NCBI GenBank assembly: GCA_910589425.1
Contig: CAJUSZ010000040.1
Location: 1 to 13,775, forward strand
Direction of reading: 5' to 3'
Source: an uncultured Muribaculaceae bacterium
GTDB taxonomy: Bacteria > Bacteroidota > Bacteroidia > Bacteroidales > Muribaculaceae
Length of the DNA stretch: 13,775 nucleotides
Numbering within the stretch: the first letter of the stretch is position 1; every line of letters starts with the position of its first letter. The notes below the pieces were generated by a model. That model saw only the letters and a program-made list of their open reading frames with translations. It was not told the origin of the DNA and did not search any database. This document shows positions 6,099 through 13,729 of this stretch, in pieces. Position numbers and translations under genes: made by a program.

Positions 6099-7826
6099 TT
6101 ATTGTTGAATCGTTGTTCTGTTGATTGGGAATTGCAATACTTTCGCATTTTTTGCCGCCACTGAAAGGCTTAGCGGCATGGATGATGAAAGATGCAACGT
6201 GCAGATTGCGGTGGACAGCAGATCGATGGCATCGACAGATCCTTCGGTCATGCCTGACATGGAGAATGCAAGTGGCGGGATATTGAGCTTTATATCCGTA
6301 TCCCTGTCAGAGAAATTGGCGACGACCAATACGGCCTCTTTATCTTTTACATATCTTAGGAAAGCGAATACTGCATCCGGGTTCAGATCCGGATTCTGAA
6401 GATTGACATACATAAGATCAAAAAAATCACCTGATCTCAATGAACTGCATGAATTACAAAGATTCAATACTTTCCCGTAGAGCGCGCGCAGCCATTTTTC
6501 CTGTTCTGTAAGCAGGTTGGTCGAACACCGTCCTCCGTCATACCATCGGCGCATTGTGTCGTAACTCCAGTAGTCAAATATCGACGTTCGGTCGTTATCT
6601 CCGGCAAAGCCTTCATTATCGTGCGCCGATTCGCCGAGTTCCTGACCGAAATATATCATGAACGGCCCCTTGGACATCATGGAACTGACCACGAGCGACG
6701 GGATGACGTTGGCCGGATTGCCCGCATAAGATTTTGATCCGAACCGGACTTCATCATGGTTCTCAATAAAATTGAGCATACGGTCTCCGATGCCGTCTAC
6801 AGTCTGCCAGCATCCTGTAAGCCTGGCTGCGCTCTGGTGCCGTTGTTCCACAGCTTTCAATGTGTCGTAGAGATTCACCTTGTCATACAGATAATCAAAG
6901 CATCCATAATCGATGAACGGCCTGTATTGACCGACATCATAGATCTCTCCGATGAAAATCAGATCTGGATAAAATGTCTTCATGACAGGAATAACCCAGT
7001 GCCAGAAAGCGAGTGGAACCATAAACACCATGTCGCATCTGAAACCGTCTACCCCTTTTGACGCCCAGAACTTCAGAATATCGAGCATCTTGAACCATGT
7101 GTCAGGGACGGGATTGAAATGTTCCGAACCGTCTCCGTAATCAAATCCATAGTTCAGTTTAACCGTCTCATACCAGTCGTTTGCCGTAGGATATGCCGTA
7201 AAGCAATCATTACCTGTAGCTTTAGATGGAAACTCTACATAAGGATGTGCGCCATTGGCGATGTCGACCTGAGGAGAAAACTGCTGGTTCGTGATATAAT
7301 AGTAATTATTATCACGATCAAACATTTTCGTTATGTCGTCGTTTGTCCCGAAATCAGATACTCCGTCGGGCTTTGCATCCGAATGATACCGCCGGGCAGT
7401 GTGGTTGGGCACAAAATCGATGATCATTTTCATGCCGGAATCATGCACTCTTTCCGTAAGAGCTTCAAATTCCTGCATACGCCGTTCCACATCAACTGCA
7501 AGACAAGGATTTATATCATAGTAGTCCTTGATAGCATACGGAGATCCAGCCTCACCTTTGACAATGCACGGAAAATCACGGATAATGCCATAAGAGGAAA
7601 AATCAGATTTTGTGGCATTCTCGATAATACCTGTAAACCAGATGCAGTTCGCGCCAAGATCACGTATGGAATCCAGAAGACGGGGTGTGTAATCAGCCAT
7701 CTTTCCGCTTCCGTTTTGAGCCAATGTGCCGTTGGGCACACATCCGGAAGTCTGATTTGTCAGCAGACGCGGTAACACCTGATAGATTATAAGTCTCTCC
7801 TCTGAACTTGCCGTAGACCTCATCAT
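6099..7826 (-). CDS. Cytoplasmic GH13 alpha-amylase-family enzyme
   Basis: This 575-aa protein has a GH13 TIM barrel acting on alpha-glucosidic bonds. The conserved regions are DFVPNH (137-142), GFRCD with nucleophile Asp265, FIGE with acid/base Glu294, and ENHD with the transition-state-stabilising Asp358. A SPQVDIANG segment (184-192) resembles the extra GH13 region near the end of domain B. A C-terminal domain (about 480-570) has the beta-sandwich character usual in the family. There is no signal peptide or lipobox, so it should act inside the cell on glycogen, maltodextrins or a related oligosaccharide; hydrolase versus transglycosylase cannot be told from sequence. Two Met codons stand in tandem at the start (7826 and 7823), directly after the patatin stop (TGAATGATG), which suggests translational coupling. 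The subfamily is not assigned. Confidence 0.88.
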   Translation of the reverse strand: MMRSTASSEERLIIYQVLPRLLTNQTSGCVPNGTLAQNGSGKMADYTPRLLDSIRDLGANCIWFTGIIENATKSDFSSYGIIRDFPCIVKGEAGSPYAIKDYYDINPCLAVDVERRMQEFEALTERVHDSGMKMIIDFVPNHTARRYHSDAKPDGVSDFGTNDDITKMFDRDNNYYYITNQQFSPQVDIANGAHPYVEFPSKATGNDCFTAYPTANDWYETVKLNYGFDYGDGSEHFNPVPDTWFKMLDILKFWASKGVDGFRCDMVFMVPLAFWHWVIPVMKTFYPDLIFIGEIYDVGQYRPFIDYGCFDYLYDKVNLYDTLKAVEQRHQSAARLTGCWQTVDGIGDRMLNFIENHDEVRFGSKSYAGNPANVIPSLVVSSMMSKGPFMIYFGQELGESAHDNEGFAGDNDRTSIFDYWSYDTMRRWYDGGRCSTNLLTEQEKWLRALYGKVLNLCNSCSSLRSGDFFDLMYVNLQNPDLNPDAVFAFLRYVKDKEAVLVVANFSDRDTDIKLNIPPLAFSMSGMTEGSVDAIDLLSTAICTLHLSSSMPLSLSVAAKNAKVLQFPINRTTIQQ

Positions 7827-8633
7827 TCAAACATTGATAATCTTTTCAAGAACTCTGCTTGCCGCCTCATATCCCAATAGGGCGGTCTTGCGCATCTGGG
7901 ATATGTCGAATGTCTTTAATTCCGACATTTTGGATGTCTGTATTATATGATCGCATATATTAAGATCCTGAAGAGTGTTGGCCTTTGTGGTCAACTGATA
8001 AGATCTGACAGCGATATCGATTAATGAATTCTTGAATTTATACTGGCGGTTGAGCGGGCTGCAATTGCTCCCGAATAAAACCGAACAATGGGGTCTTATC
8101 GCCCACGCCGGAAGATTTCTGAGGACTCCGCCATCCACATAGTGAATGCCGTTTATCCGTATGGGTTTAAAGACAATCGGAATGCTGCACGATGCGAGAA
8201 CCCTGGGGACAATCTCTCCGGATGCCCATCCGACAGATTTGCCATTGTCAAAATCTGTGGCGCATATCACAGTCGGTATCCTCATCTCATCCAAAGTCTT
8301 TACAGGAAGCCATTCTTCAAGGATCTTGCCGAATTTGTCAAGTTTGAGAAAACCCGATTTCGGCACGGACCATTCTGTGAAATCCCTGAATTTCTCAAAT
8401 TCAAGAAAGCATTCAAGCATCTCTTTTGGAGAAAGCCCCGCTCCATAAAGCGCTGCCGCAATTGATCCGGCAGAGACTCCTGATATAATGTCGGGTCTTA
8501 TGCCAAACCGCTCGAATGCAAGAAGAACTCCAATATGCGCGAACCCTTTGGCTCCTCCGCCAGACAAAGCAAGCCCACGCCGCACTTTGCGGTGGAGACC
8601 TATTGTCTGAAGCAGCCCGTCAAGTCCTAACAT
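7827..8633 (-). CDS. Patatin-like phospholipase family protein
   Basis: This 268-aa protein is a patatin-fold serine acyl hydrolase, likely cleaving acyl chains from phospholipids or other lipids. The oxyanion-hole motif GGGAKG is at 25-30 (preceded by LALS), the nucleophile elbow GVSAG at 52-56 gives Ser54, and DGG at 167-169 gives Asp167, so the Ser-Asp dyad is complete. There is no signal peptide or outer-membrane barrel domain, which points to a cytoplasmic or membrane-peripheral enzyme rather than a type V secreted patatin. The short N-terminus before the oxyanion motif (about 20 residues) fits this compact group. It is the first gene behind the promoter at 8748-8717, and its stop abuts the GH13 start. 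The true substrate is unknown. Confidence 0.9.
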   Translation of the reverse strand: MLGLDGLLQTIGLHRKVRRGLALSGGGAKGFAHIGVLLAFERFGIRPDIISGVSAGSIAAALYGAGLSPKEMLECFLEFEKFRDFTEWSVPKSGFLKLDKFGKILEEWLPVKTLDEMRIPTVICATDFDNGKSVGWASGEIVPRVLASCSIPIVFKPIRINGIHYVDGGVLRNLPAWAIRPHCSVLFGSNCSPLNRQYKFKNSLIDIAVRSYQLTTKANTLQDLNICDHIIQTSKMSELKTFDISQMRKTALLGYEAASRVLEKIINV

Positions 8634-8716
8634 ACTGTAAAATATCCTTTTTACGTCTTTAACCTGTTACTTTGACAAAACAATACCATTAACCGTATGC
8701 TGCCATTTTCACATGA

Positions 8717-8748
8717 CAAAGTTAGTTATAAAACTCGAAACTATCAAT
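8717..8748 (-). promoter_or_regulatory. Probable promoter of the patatin-GH13-prs cluster
   Basis: On the minus strand TAACTTTG (8724-8717) fully matches TAnnTTTG. ATTG (8748-8745), one base off TTTG, lies 20 bp upstream. The patatin start at 8633 would then have a leader of roughly 75-80 nt. No better candidate was seen ahead of GH13 or prs. Confidence 0.6.
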
Positions 8749-8956
8749 ATATAGCTTTATAATATTTCATAATTGTTTATTAATCTGAGATTTTACATTG
8801 TATATCGACACGACAGACTCTGAATCATCCTGCAAACTGAATTGTTCCGGTACAAGACTATTGTGTTAATAAATTTATAATCTACTGAATATTAGATTTA
8901 TGTATGTCAGCTCGACATCATGACTAAAAAATAATATTTAAAACTGTTGTGATTTT
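8749..8956. other. AT-rich spacer without genes
   Basis: This is the stretch between the minus-strand patatin promoter and the plus-strand tRNA promoter. Both strands contain only very short frames, such as an 8-codon one. I see no convincing repeat, hairpin or RNA gene in it. Confidence 0.55.
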
Positions 8957-8988
8957 TTTGTTCAGTTAACAAAAAAGCATTAACTTTG
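8957..8988 (+). promoter_or_regulatory. tRNA-Ser promoter
   Basis: TTTG (8957-8960), a 20-bp spacer, and TAACTTTG (8981-8988) match the Bacteroidota consensus at every defined position. The tRNA begins about 41 nt past the -7 box, leaving a short 5' leader to be removed by RNase P. Confidence 0.8.
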
Positions 8989-9029
8989 CAGTCGAAATCC
9001 ACGACTTGTGATCCAATAAGTGATCAAAA

Positions 9030-9114
9030 GGAGAGATGGCAGAGTGGTCGATTGCGGCGGTCTTGAAAACCGTTGAGGGTCAAACCTCCGGGGGTTCGAA
9101 TCCCTCTCTCTCCG
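9030..9114 (+). tRNA. tRNA-Ser (anticodon UGA)
   Basis: The gene folds as a class II tRNA. The acceptor stem GGAGAGA (9030-9036) pairs with TCTCTCC (9107-9113) and the discriminator is G9114. The anticodon stem 9057-9061/9069-9073 closes the loop CTTGAAA with anticodon TGA at 9064-9066. A long variable arm has GAGG/CCTC (9075-9078 with 9085-9088), and the T loop is TTCGAAT (9095-9101). The long variable arm and anticodon make it serine, reading mainly UCA and other UCN codons. CCA is not encoded and would be added enzymatically. It is a single-gene transcript with its own promoter and terminator. Confidence 0.96.
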
Positions 9115-9121
9115 CTCGTAA

Positions 9122-9136
9122 CGCTGAAAATCAGCG
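9122..9136 (+). other. Small hairpin in the tRNA 3' trailer
   Basis: CGCTGA (9122-9127) and TCAGCG (9131-9136) form a 6-bp stem with a 3-nt AAA loop, starting 8 nt past the tRNA end. It could steer 3' processing of the precursor. It is short and could be incidental. Confidence 0.4.
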
Positions 9137-9150
9137 AACTAACGGATAAG

Positions 9151-9197
9151 TACCCTTAAAAGTACCTGAAAAACCGGACTTTTAAGGGTATTTTTTT
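9151..9197 (+). terminator. Rho-independent terminator of tRNA-Ser
   Basis: A perfect 12-bp stem (TACCCTTAAAAG at 9151-9162 with CTTTTAAGGGTA at 9179-9190) closes a 16-nt loop. A run of seven T follows at 9191-9197, giving the classical intrinsic terminator layout. Confidence 0.88.
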
Positions 9198-9292
9198 ATT
9201 CCGCCTGAAAAATGAACGAGCCGGAAGCTATTCTGTATATATTGTTGATCAGCTCTTAAGAAAATACTATCTATTGAATAAGATAGAAGTTA

Positions 9293-9322
9293 AGCCCGGA
9301 CGCCGAAATCGGCGTCCGGGCT
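9293..9322 (-). terminator. GC-rich terminator of the fimbrial operon
   Basis: AGCCCGGACGCCG (9293-9305) and CGGCGTCCGGGCT (9310-9322) form a perfect 13-bp stem with an AAAT loop. It begins 5 nt after the stop of the fimbrillin gene on the minus strand and is followed there by a T-rich, broken tract (TTAACTTCTATCTTATT). Position and stem strength make it the end of the operon transcript. Confidence 0.8.
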
Positions 9323-9327
9323 GGCGG

Positions 9328-11007
9328 TTATCTTTTCATGCGAATATCAAGATGGTTTTCGCCTATGGGCCATACGGCGTAGAGAATGCGGAATCTTGTG
9401 GGGTCGTCTGCCGGAATGAAGATGGAAGTTTCCGACGGGATTAGCAAGTCGTCGGGATTAGTCTCTCCAATAGCCCACTTATCTTCGAAGATAAGCGGAG
9501 TGGGGCTGTAATATTTATATCCTTTATATTTACCTTCACCTTCATATTTAGAATGTAGCTCCATCGGGGCCTCCATATTTTCAATAATATGGTCGCACCA
9601 GCACACAAACCCATAATCGTCTAACTGATATTTCCAGTATATATCATTTACGGGGTCGTCCCAGAATTCATTGCTCTTGTTGTTATAGAAGTACGGAATT
9701 TTAAACTCGGCACCTTTCACTTTTCCGGTTTCCAAATTCAGATCGAACTTGGTCATTATATAGTAAGCGCTACCGTTTCTGAATCTACCGCCGAGAGCAT
9801 CGAGAACAAGAGTGTAGGAATCGTTGCTGGGAGTATTTACTACAATATCTTCTACACCTCGGTGATCTGTGTCGATCCAATCTTCGACGGTGGCATCGAG
9901 TTTCACGGATGTCAGTCCGATGTGAAGCACGAAATTATACGATTTACCTGCCTGGAATGCAAAGTTGAAAGGTGCAGTTATCTCGCTTGTGATTTTGCTT
10001 TGTCCACCGGCGAGCTTGGGATCCTCGGTGATGACATCAAACTTGACGGTCACCATGACGGGGATATCTTCGTTGGAATATTTGTCTATAACAGGAGTGG
10101 GCATCACCATCAGATATTTATCGTCCTTGGTGAGGTTCATCACTGTGGTGGCGTTGTCGGGCGTGAGAGTGCTGTTGATGAAATCGCCGTTGTCAGCGGT
10201 GAGTGTGTAAGTGTGTGATTTGGCTTCATAATTCTCCCATTCGCCGGTGCGGAGATTGAAGTCGCCGCTGTCTCCAAATTGGCTTGAAGATATCGACACG
10301 CTGTTGATTACCACAGTCGATTTATCAGTAAGCGCGATGCCATGCTTGCTCAACTCACCATTGCCGTTATCTTCATTGCCATTCTCGACACTATTCTCAT
10401 TGATGACAGCCACGCGCTTGAATCCAATGCGGGACAGTGCGTGCTTGAATCGGAAATCCACCTTCTCCGCGATGGTCTGCTTGCGGATATCCATTGCATT
10501 GTTGCTATAGAGCAGGTCGACCTGATTGTCGACGTCCTCGTCCATCTTGAACGAGAGTTTGGGGTCGCCGGCTGTGCTGTTCGATGTGATAGAGGTGATG
10601 CCAGTAGCACCGAAGGTGCCGGTGTAGGGTGCGTAGGCGAAGAACGATACTTTTTCTGTGGGATTGCTCGGCCAATACTTCACGGGGGAATAGGCCCATT
10701 TGTCGTCTTCAGACCATTTCACTTCCTGATTATACATGAAGTTGGGCACATGGTCAGGATCTTCTGTCTTGTAGTCCTCTGTCTCGGTGTAGTATCCGAA
10801 CACACCGAATCCCTTTTTTTTCAGTGAGGGCAGATCCATCACCGCAGCACGTGTTTCCGGTGCATTCGACAGATATGTGCCGAACATAACAGCTCCGTCG
10901 AGATTCTGGTCGTTGCTGTTACTGAACAGCTCTTCTTCTTGTGTGCAGCTGACCGTCGCAGTCGCTGCAATGGCTACGAAAGCCATCAAAGTTTTAGTAG
11001 CTTTCAT
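9328..11007 (-). CDS. Fimbrillin family lipoprotein (Mfa-like), long C-terminal extension
   Basis: This 559-aa protein starts with a lipoprotein signal (about 1-20) and Cys21 in TVSC. It is followed by an acidic TQEEE, like the export signal of surface lipoproteins in this phylum. The Mfa_like_1-type fold is indicated by GFGVFGYYT (66-74), YSPVKYWP (106-113), VSFFAYAPY (120-128), FKHALSRIGF (187-196), FQAGKSYNFVLHIGLTSVKL (351-370) and ATVEDW (372-377). ETR-AAV at 51-56 resembles the Arg-type protease site used to mature type V pilins, after which a freed groove accepts the next subunit's strand. Many relatives end soon after the VEDW motif, but here about 180 further residues follow. They include a Trp/Tyr-rich stretch (448-472, WDDPVNDIYWKY...FVCWCDH) that may be a tip or ligand-binding domain. 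It is the last gene of the operon, 71 bp after the DUF5119 gene. Shaft or tip role is undecided. Confidence 0.85.
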   Translation of the reverse strand: MKATKTLMAFVAIAATATVSCTQEEELFSNSNDQNLDGAVMFGTYLSNAPETRAAVMDLPSLKKKGFGVFGYYTETEDYKTEDPDHVPNFMYNQEVKWSEDDKWAYSPVKYWPSNPTEKVSFFAYAPYTGTFGATGITSITSNSTAGDPKLSFKMDEDVDNQVDLLYSNNAMDIRKQTIAEKVDFRFKHALSRIGFKRVAVINENSVENGNEDNGNGELSKHGIALTDKSTVVINSVSISSSQFGDSGDFNLRTGEWENYEAKSHTYTLTADNGDFINSTLTPDNATTVMNLTKDDKYLMVMPTPVIDKYSNEDIPVMVTVKFDVITEDPKLAGGQSKITSEITAPFNFAFQAGKSYNFVLHIGLTSVKLDATVEDWIDTDHRGVEDIVVNTPSNDSYTLVLDALGGRFRNGSAYYIMTKFDLNLETGKVKGAEFKIPYFYNNKSNEFWDDPVNDIYWKYQLDDYGFVCWCDHIIENMEAPMELHSKYEGEGKYKGYKYYSPTPLIFEDKWAIGETNPDDLLIPSETSIFIPADDPTRFRILYAVWPIGENHLDIRMKR

Positions 11008-11078
11008 GTAAATAACACTTGGTTTTGTTTAATTGATGGTATATTTTTTGATTATTGGTTTATGTAATCCGTGTAGTT

Positions 11079-12077
11079 CTAAAATGGGATATGGACATCA
11101 TCCTGCTCGTTCCAATCTTCGACCCAGACGTCGAAGCCCCAGTTACCATTACCCCCGGGCGGCAACGGTGGATCCAGCCACAGATCGAGATATAGGTCGA
11201 GGTTGTCGCCGCGCATGTCTTCCGGGATCGTGCGTTTATTAATGAGGTGGCCGACAGGTATTTCATATTTAAGCACTTTTTTACCGTCGGAGAGCATGGC
11301 TTGGAATTCAAGAATATTTTCATCGGGTAATCCTTTGTGACCGCCGGGTAATCCAAAACAATGTATGTCGGCTGCGACATATCCTATCTCTGGTTGCACC
11401 TGTGTTCTTGTCCGTGTCCATGAGTCGGAATTTATAATGTGGGTCACTGTCTTTGTGTTTGGCGTGCCGCTGTGGAGCTTCCGTCCGTTGGCAAATCCGG
11501 TAATGGCTCCTCGTGCCGACCGGAGATTGCCTATGTTGATTGAGTGTATTTTCAGATGCAGTGTGAAAATGATGTTGCGTGGATGAAGTGTCCCGATCAC
11601 TTGGGTGCCTCCGGCAAGATGATCCACGGGATCGGTCATTATGGTGTCGACAGCGAGCCACTCGGGCTGTGCGGCCACGTAGCTGTCGCCGTTGCGGCTG
11701 GTATACCATACAGCTCCCCTGTATTCAGCCGCGTAGGCCTCTGCGGTCTCAGCTGCATCAAGCCCACGGAACATGATATAGTTGTATTCATCTTCTGTCA
11801 GATTGAACATGGTGGCCCAGTGGCGCCCTGCCGACAGATAGGGGGATACGTAACTGATATTATTGTCGATTGTCCGCACTCTCTCCCCGGTTTCAGTATG
11901 ATGACACACCACCGTCAAGCCGGTTGGCAGAGTCTTTCCATAATCGCTCCAGTCCACATTGATGCGTGTGAGCGAGCGGTCCGCCATCTCATCCTCCGGA
12001 TAGAAGTGTATCGTGGCGTCGCATGATGCGAGCATTACGCAGATAGCTATAAGGATAAGATTTACGTTCCTTACCAT
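11079..12077 (-). CDS. DUF5119 family lipoprotein of the fimbrial operon
   Basis: With the ATG at 12077 the product is 332 aa and starts with a clean lipoprotein signal, NLILIAICVMLASC, with Cys19 in the lipobox LASC. An in-frame GTG at 12086 would add three residues, but it overlaps the Shine-Dalgarno that is ideally spaced for the ATG, so the ATG is preferred. The body is beta-rich and matches my recollection of DUF5119 proteins: an early NVDWSDYG segment (40-47), PTGLTVVCHHTETG (51-64), a D/E-Y-N-Y-I-M-F segment (97-103) and a closing FDVWVEDW (315-322). A Pro/Gly-rich stretch (PPLPPGGNGN, 303-312) precedes the last motif. Such proteins sit between an OmpA-like gene and fimbrillin and are thought to anchor or assist the fimbria at the outer membrane. 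That role is inferred from context. Its start overlaps the upstream gene by 7 nt, so translation is probably coupled. Confidence 0.8.
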   Translation of the reverse strand: MVRNVNLILIAICVMLASCDATIHFYPEDEMADRSLTRINVDWSDYGKTLPTGLTVVCHHTETGERVRTIDNNISYVSPYLSAGRHWATMFNLTEDEYNYIMFRGLDAAETAEAYAAEYRGAVWYTSRNGDSYVAAQPEWLAVDTIMTDPVDHLAGGTQVIGTLHPRNIIFTLHLKIHSINIGNLRSARGAITGFANGRKLHSGTPNTKTVTHIINSDSWTRTRTQVQPEIGYVAADIHCFGLPGGHKGLPDENILEFQAMLSDGKKVLKYEIPVGHLINKRTIPEDMRGDNLDLYLDLWLDPPLPPGGNGNWGFDVWVEDWNEQDDVHIPF

Positions 12078-13321
12078 TTCATCCACCTCCTTTCTTTTCT
12101 CTCTTGATAGAATTTATAGGAGATGGCGACTCCTGCGCGTGTCACTCCCCAGTAAGTGCCGCTGCCACGCGAGATTTTGGCTCCATTGCGACCGGTGTTA
12201 TGATATTTAACCCACCTGTATGAAATATATCCTGCGCCTATCTGCGCCTCCATTCCCCAGCGATGCTCTTTGTCGAGATGGAATGCGTAGCCATAGCCGA
12301 GTCCAAGTCCGAAAGCCGCATGATTCGGATCCTGATATCGGTAATCGCCGCCTGTACTCACGTTAAATCCTGCCACTGAAGCATGAACGCCGAAATAATG
12401 GCCTTTTCCTGCATCTTTAGGCCAATAGCGCACCTCCGGCTGAGTGGCCAGCAGTCGTATGCGCCAGCGGCTGGTTATGTCGTAAGGGGAATACCACACC
12501 GGTATATCAAGACTCCAATGTGGCCATAGCTCAATTTCAACACCGAGATTGGCACACATTGCGACATCCCACAGTAAGTTTGTCTTTACGGCATAAAAAC
12601 GCTTACGTGGCGCTCCTGTCTTCAGAAACTGGATTTCACTTGTGCTGATGTGCGGGGACGGAGCGATACATTCTATCTCTGGCCGGGGAATTGCAACTGA
12701 TTGCAAATTGGCATTGACAAGGCGGTTGTCGTAGTCAACTATGACTGATGACCGGCGCAGGTAGGGCAACACGTTGTCGCGCATTGAAGCGTAAGGTTTT
12801 CCTTCGCCAAGATGCTTTATCTGACGTTCACGAATATCGGGGGCGATATTTTCTGTCTCGGCAAGAAAATCCAGCACAATCCCTGAATAGGGGATAGAGT
12901 GGTTTTTCTCGAGCATTTTTTTCATCCCCTCCCAATCCTCCGGAATGGTGGACACATGATAAATGCTGTCGGGGAATGGGTAACGCGTTTTGAGGATAGA
13001 GGCTAACGCTTTAGCACGCCCGGTTGCCAGTCGCCTGTTATTTGCATACGGACCTTCCGGGGATGCTGTGCCTACGATTGTGATGCGCTTTACTCTCATG
13101 TCTGTATTGAGTATCATGGAGTCGATTTTAGCAAGCGCATTGTCAAGCTGTAAGCCATTTCCGTGGTAGGACGAGTCAAGATCCGTCAGATTTACTCTGA
13201 AATCTATGTGCGTGTGAGTCTGTGCCGCTGTGGTCGTTGTGTCGTTGTACTCTGTGCGGGCATTGGCGGTAACATTATAGGTAAGTAGGGATAAAAGTAT
13301 CACCACCATACGCATTGACAT
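12071..13321 (-). CDS. OmpA-like/DUF3575 outer-membrane protein of the fimbrial operon
   Basis: This 416-aa protein has a Sec signal peptide (about 1-21, likely cut after ANA). A periplasmic OmpA-like domain follows at about 40-125, with GTASPEGPYANNRRLATGRA (84-103), the SPEG...N..L...RA signature of peptidoglycan-associating OmpA domains. The C-terminal part (about 242-406) matches the DUF3575 pattern: AVKTNLLWDVAMCANLGVEI (244-263), PHWSLDIP (267-274), QPEVRYW (294-300) and GHYFGVHA (307-314). Alternating aromatic and glycine residues suggest an outer-membrane beta-barrel ending with VAISYKF. A basic tail (QERKERRWMKW) follows the barrel. As first gene of the operon it probably links the fimbria base to the outer membrane and cell wall. 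The ATG at 13321 is chosen; a second Met at codon 3 is possible. No Shine-Dalgarno is seen. Confidence 0.85.
   Translation of the reverse strand: MSMRMVVILLSLLTYNVTANARTEYNDTTTTAAQTHTHIDFRVNLTDLDSSYHGNGLQLDNALAKIDSMILNTDMRVKRITIVGTASPEGPYANNRRLATGRAKALASILKTRYPFPDSIYHVSTIPEDWEGMKKMLEKNHSIPYSGIVLDFLAETENIAPDIRERQIKHLGEGKPYASMRDNVLPYLRRSSVIVDYDNRLVNANLQSVAIPRPEIECIAPSPHISTSEIQFLKTGAPRKRFYAVKTNLLWDVAMCANLGVEIELWPHWSLDIPVWYSPYDITSRWRIRLLATQPEVRYWPKDAGKGHYFGVHASVAGFNVSTGGDYRYQDPNHAAFGLGLGYGYAFHLDKEHRWGMEAQIGAGYISYRWVKYHNTGRNGAKISRGSGTYWGVTRAGVAISYKFYQERKERRWMKW
12086..12090 (-). promoter_or_regulatory. Strong Shine-Dalgarno that fixes the DUF5119 gene start
   Basis: The minus strand reads AAAGGAGGTG just ahead of the gene; the GGAGG core (12090-12086) is 8 nt from the ATG at 12077. 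It lies within the last codons of the upstream OmpA-like gene. Such strong sites are uncommon at the other genes in this window, so it may compensate for the overlapping start. Confidence 0.75.
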
Positions 13322-13660
13322 GTAAGGACGGAAAAATTTCGCGTATGCCGATACAGCAACTATTTTTTATAATATTTATTATCTCTATAATATGTAGGAG
13401 CGAAGATGTCCATTAATTATAAAGTTAGATATATATTATACGTTATATGTTGATCATGTAAAATTTTAGGTAAATAGCTAATGCCTATAAAAATGCGAGT
13501 GCAAAATTAATGATTTCCCACAAGGAGACATAACGATCACCCCCCAATTAACGTATATTAACATATTTGACGTGCGTTAACAATTATAGAAAACAGATGC
13601 AATCTATCCGTTTAGATTCCCATAAAACAAATTGCTTACGCAGCCTATCAAGGCGTGTTC
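13322..13660. other. AT-rich upstream region of the fimbrial operon
   Basis: No gene was found on either strand. The only full -7 match in the operon's direction is TAATTTTG (13509-13502), about 180 nt ahead of the ATG, but no TTTG box sits at 19-21 bp from it. A closer TAACTTTA (13427-13420) misses one base. An imperfect inverted repeat (TTAACG at 13548-13553, CGTTAA at 13575-13580) could be an operator. The operon promoter therefore stays unassigned. Confidence 0.45.
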
Positions 13661-13682
13661 CTTCTCGGAGCCTTCTCGGAGC
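13661..13682. repeat. Perfect 11-bp tandem duplication
   Basis: CTTCTCGGAGC occurs twice back to back (13661-13671 and 13672-13682) with no mismatch. It stands in otherwise AT-rich intergenic DNA, 17 bp upstream of the plus-strand promoter at 13699-13729. It may be a slippage product or a duplicated protein-binding site. Confidence 0.8.
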
Positions 13683-13698
13683 TGAATATTAAAAAAAT

Positions 13699-13729
13699 TT
13701 TGTCAGATCAAAATAAATGCCTAACTTTC
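13699..13729 (+). promoter_or_regulatory. Probable promoter for a gene beyond the window
   Basis: TTTG (13699-13702) is followed after 19 bp by TAACTTTC (13722-13729), one base off TAnnTTTG. An AGGAG-like stretch occurs at 13748-13752, but no start codon follows before the window ends. The target gene would be divergent from the fimbrial operon. Confidence 0.5.

Noticed and set aside
8634..8956. Possible small genes or an RNA gene in the AT-rich spacer left of the tRNA
   Set aside because: Only very short frames occur, and beyond the two promoters I could not find a stable hairpin or conserved motif by eye.
9090..9114. tRNA 3' end as an att site with a partner repeat
   Set aside because: I found no second copy of the sequence in the window and no integrase gene.
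10342..10827. 161-aa plus-strand frame rich in hydrophobic residues opposite the fimbrillin gene
   Set aside because: Composition follows from codon complementarity with the fimbrillin reading frame; no regulatory signals precede it.
13411..13512. CATTAAT (13411-13417) and ATTAATG (13506-13512) as flanks of an invertible promoter
   Set aside because: Seven-base AT-only repeats are expected by chance in such AT-rich DNA, and they are much shorter than known invertible-promoter repeats.
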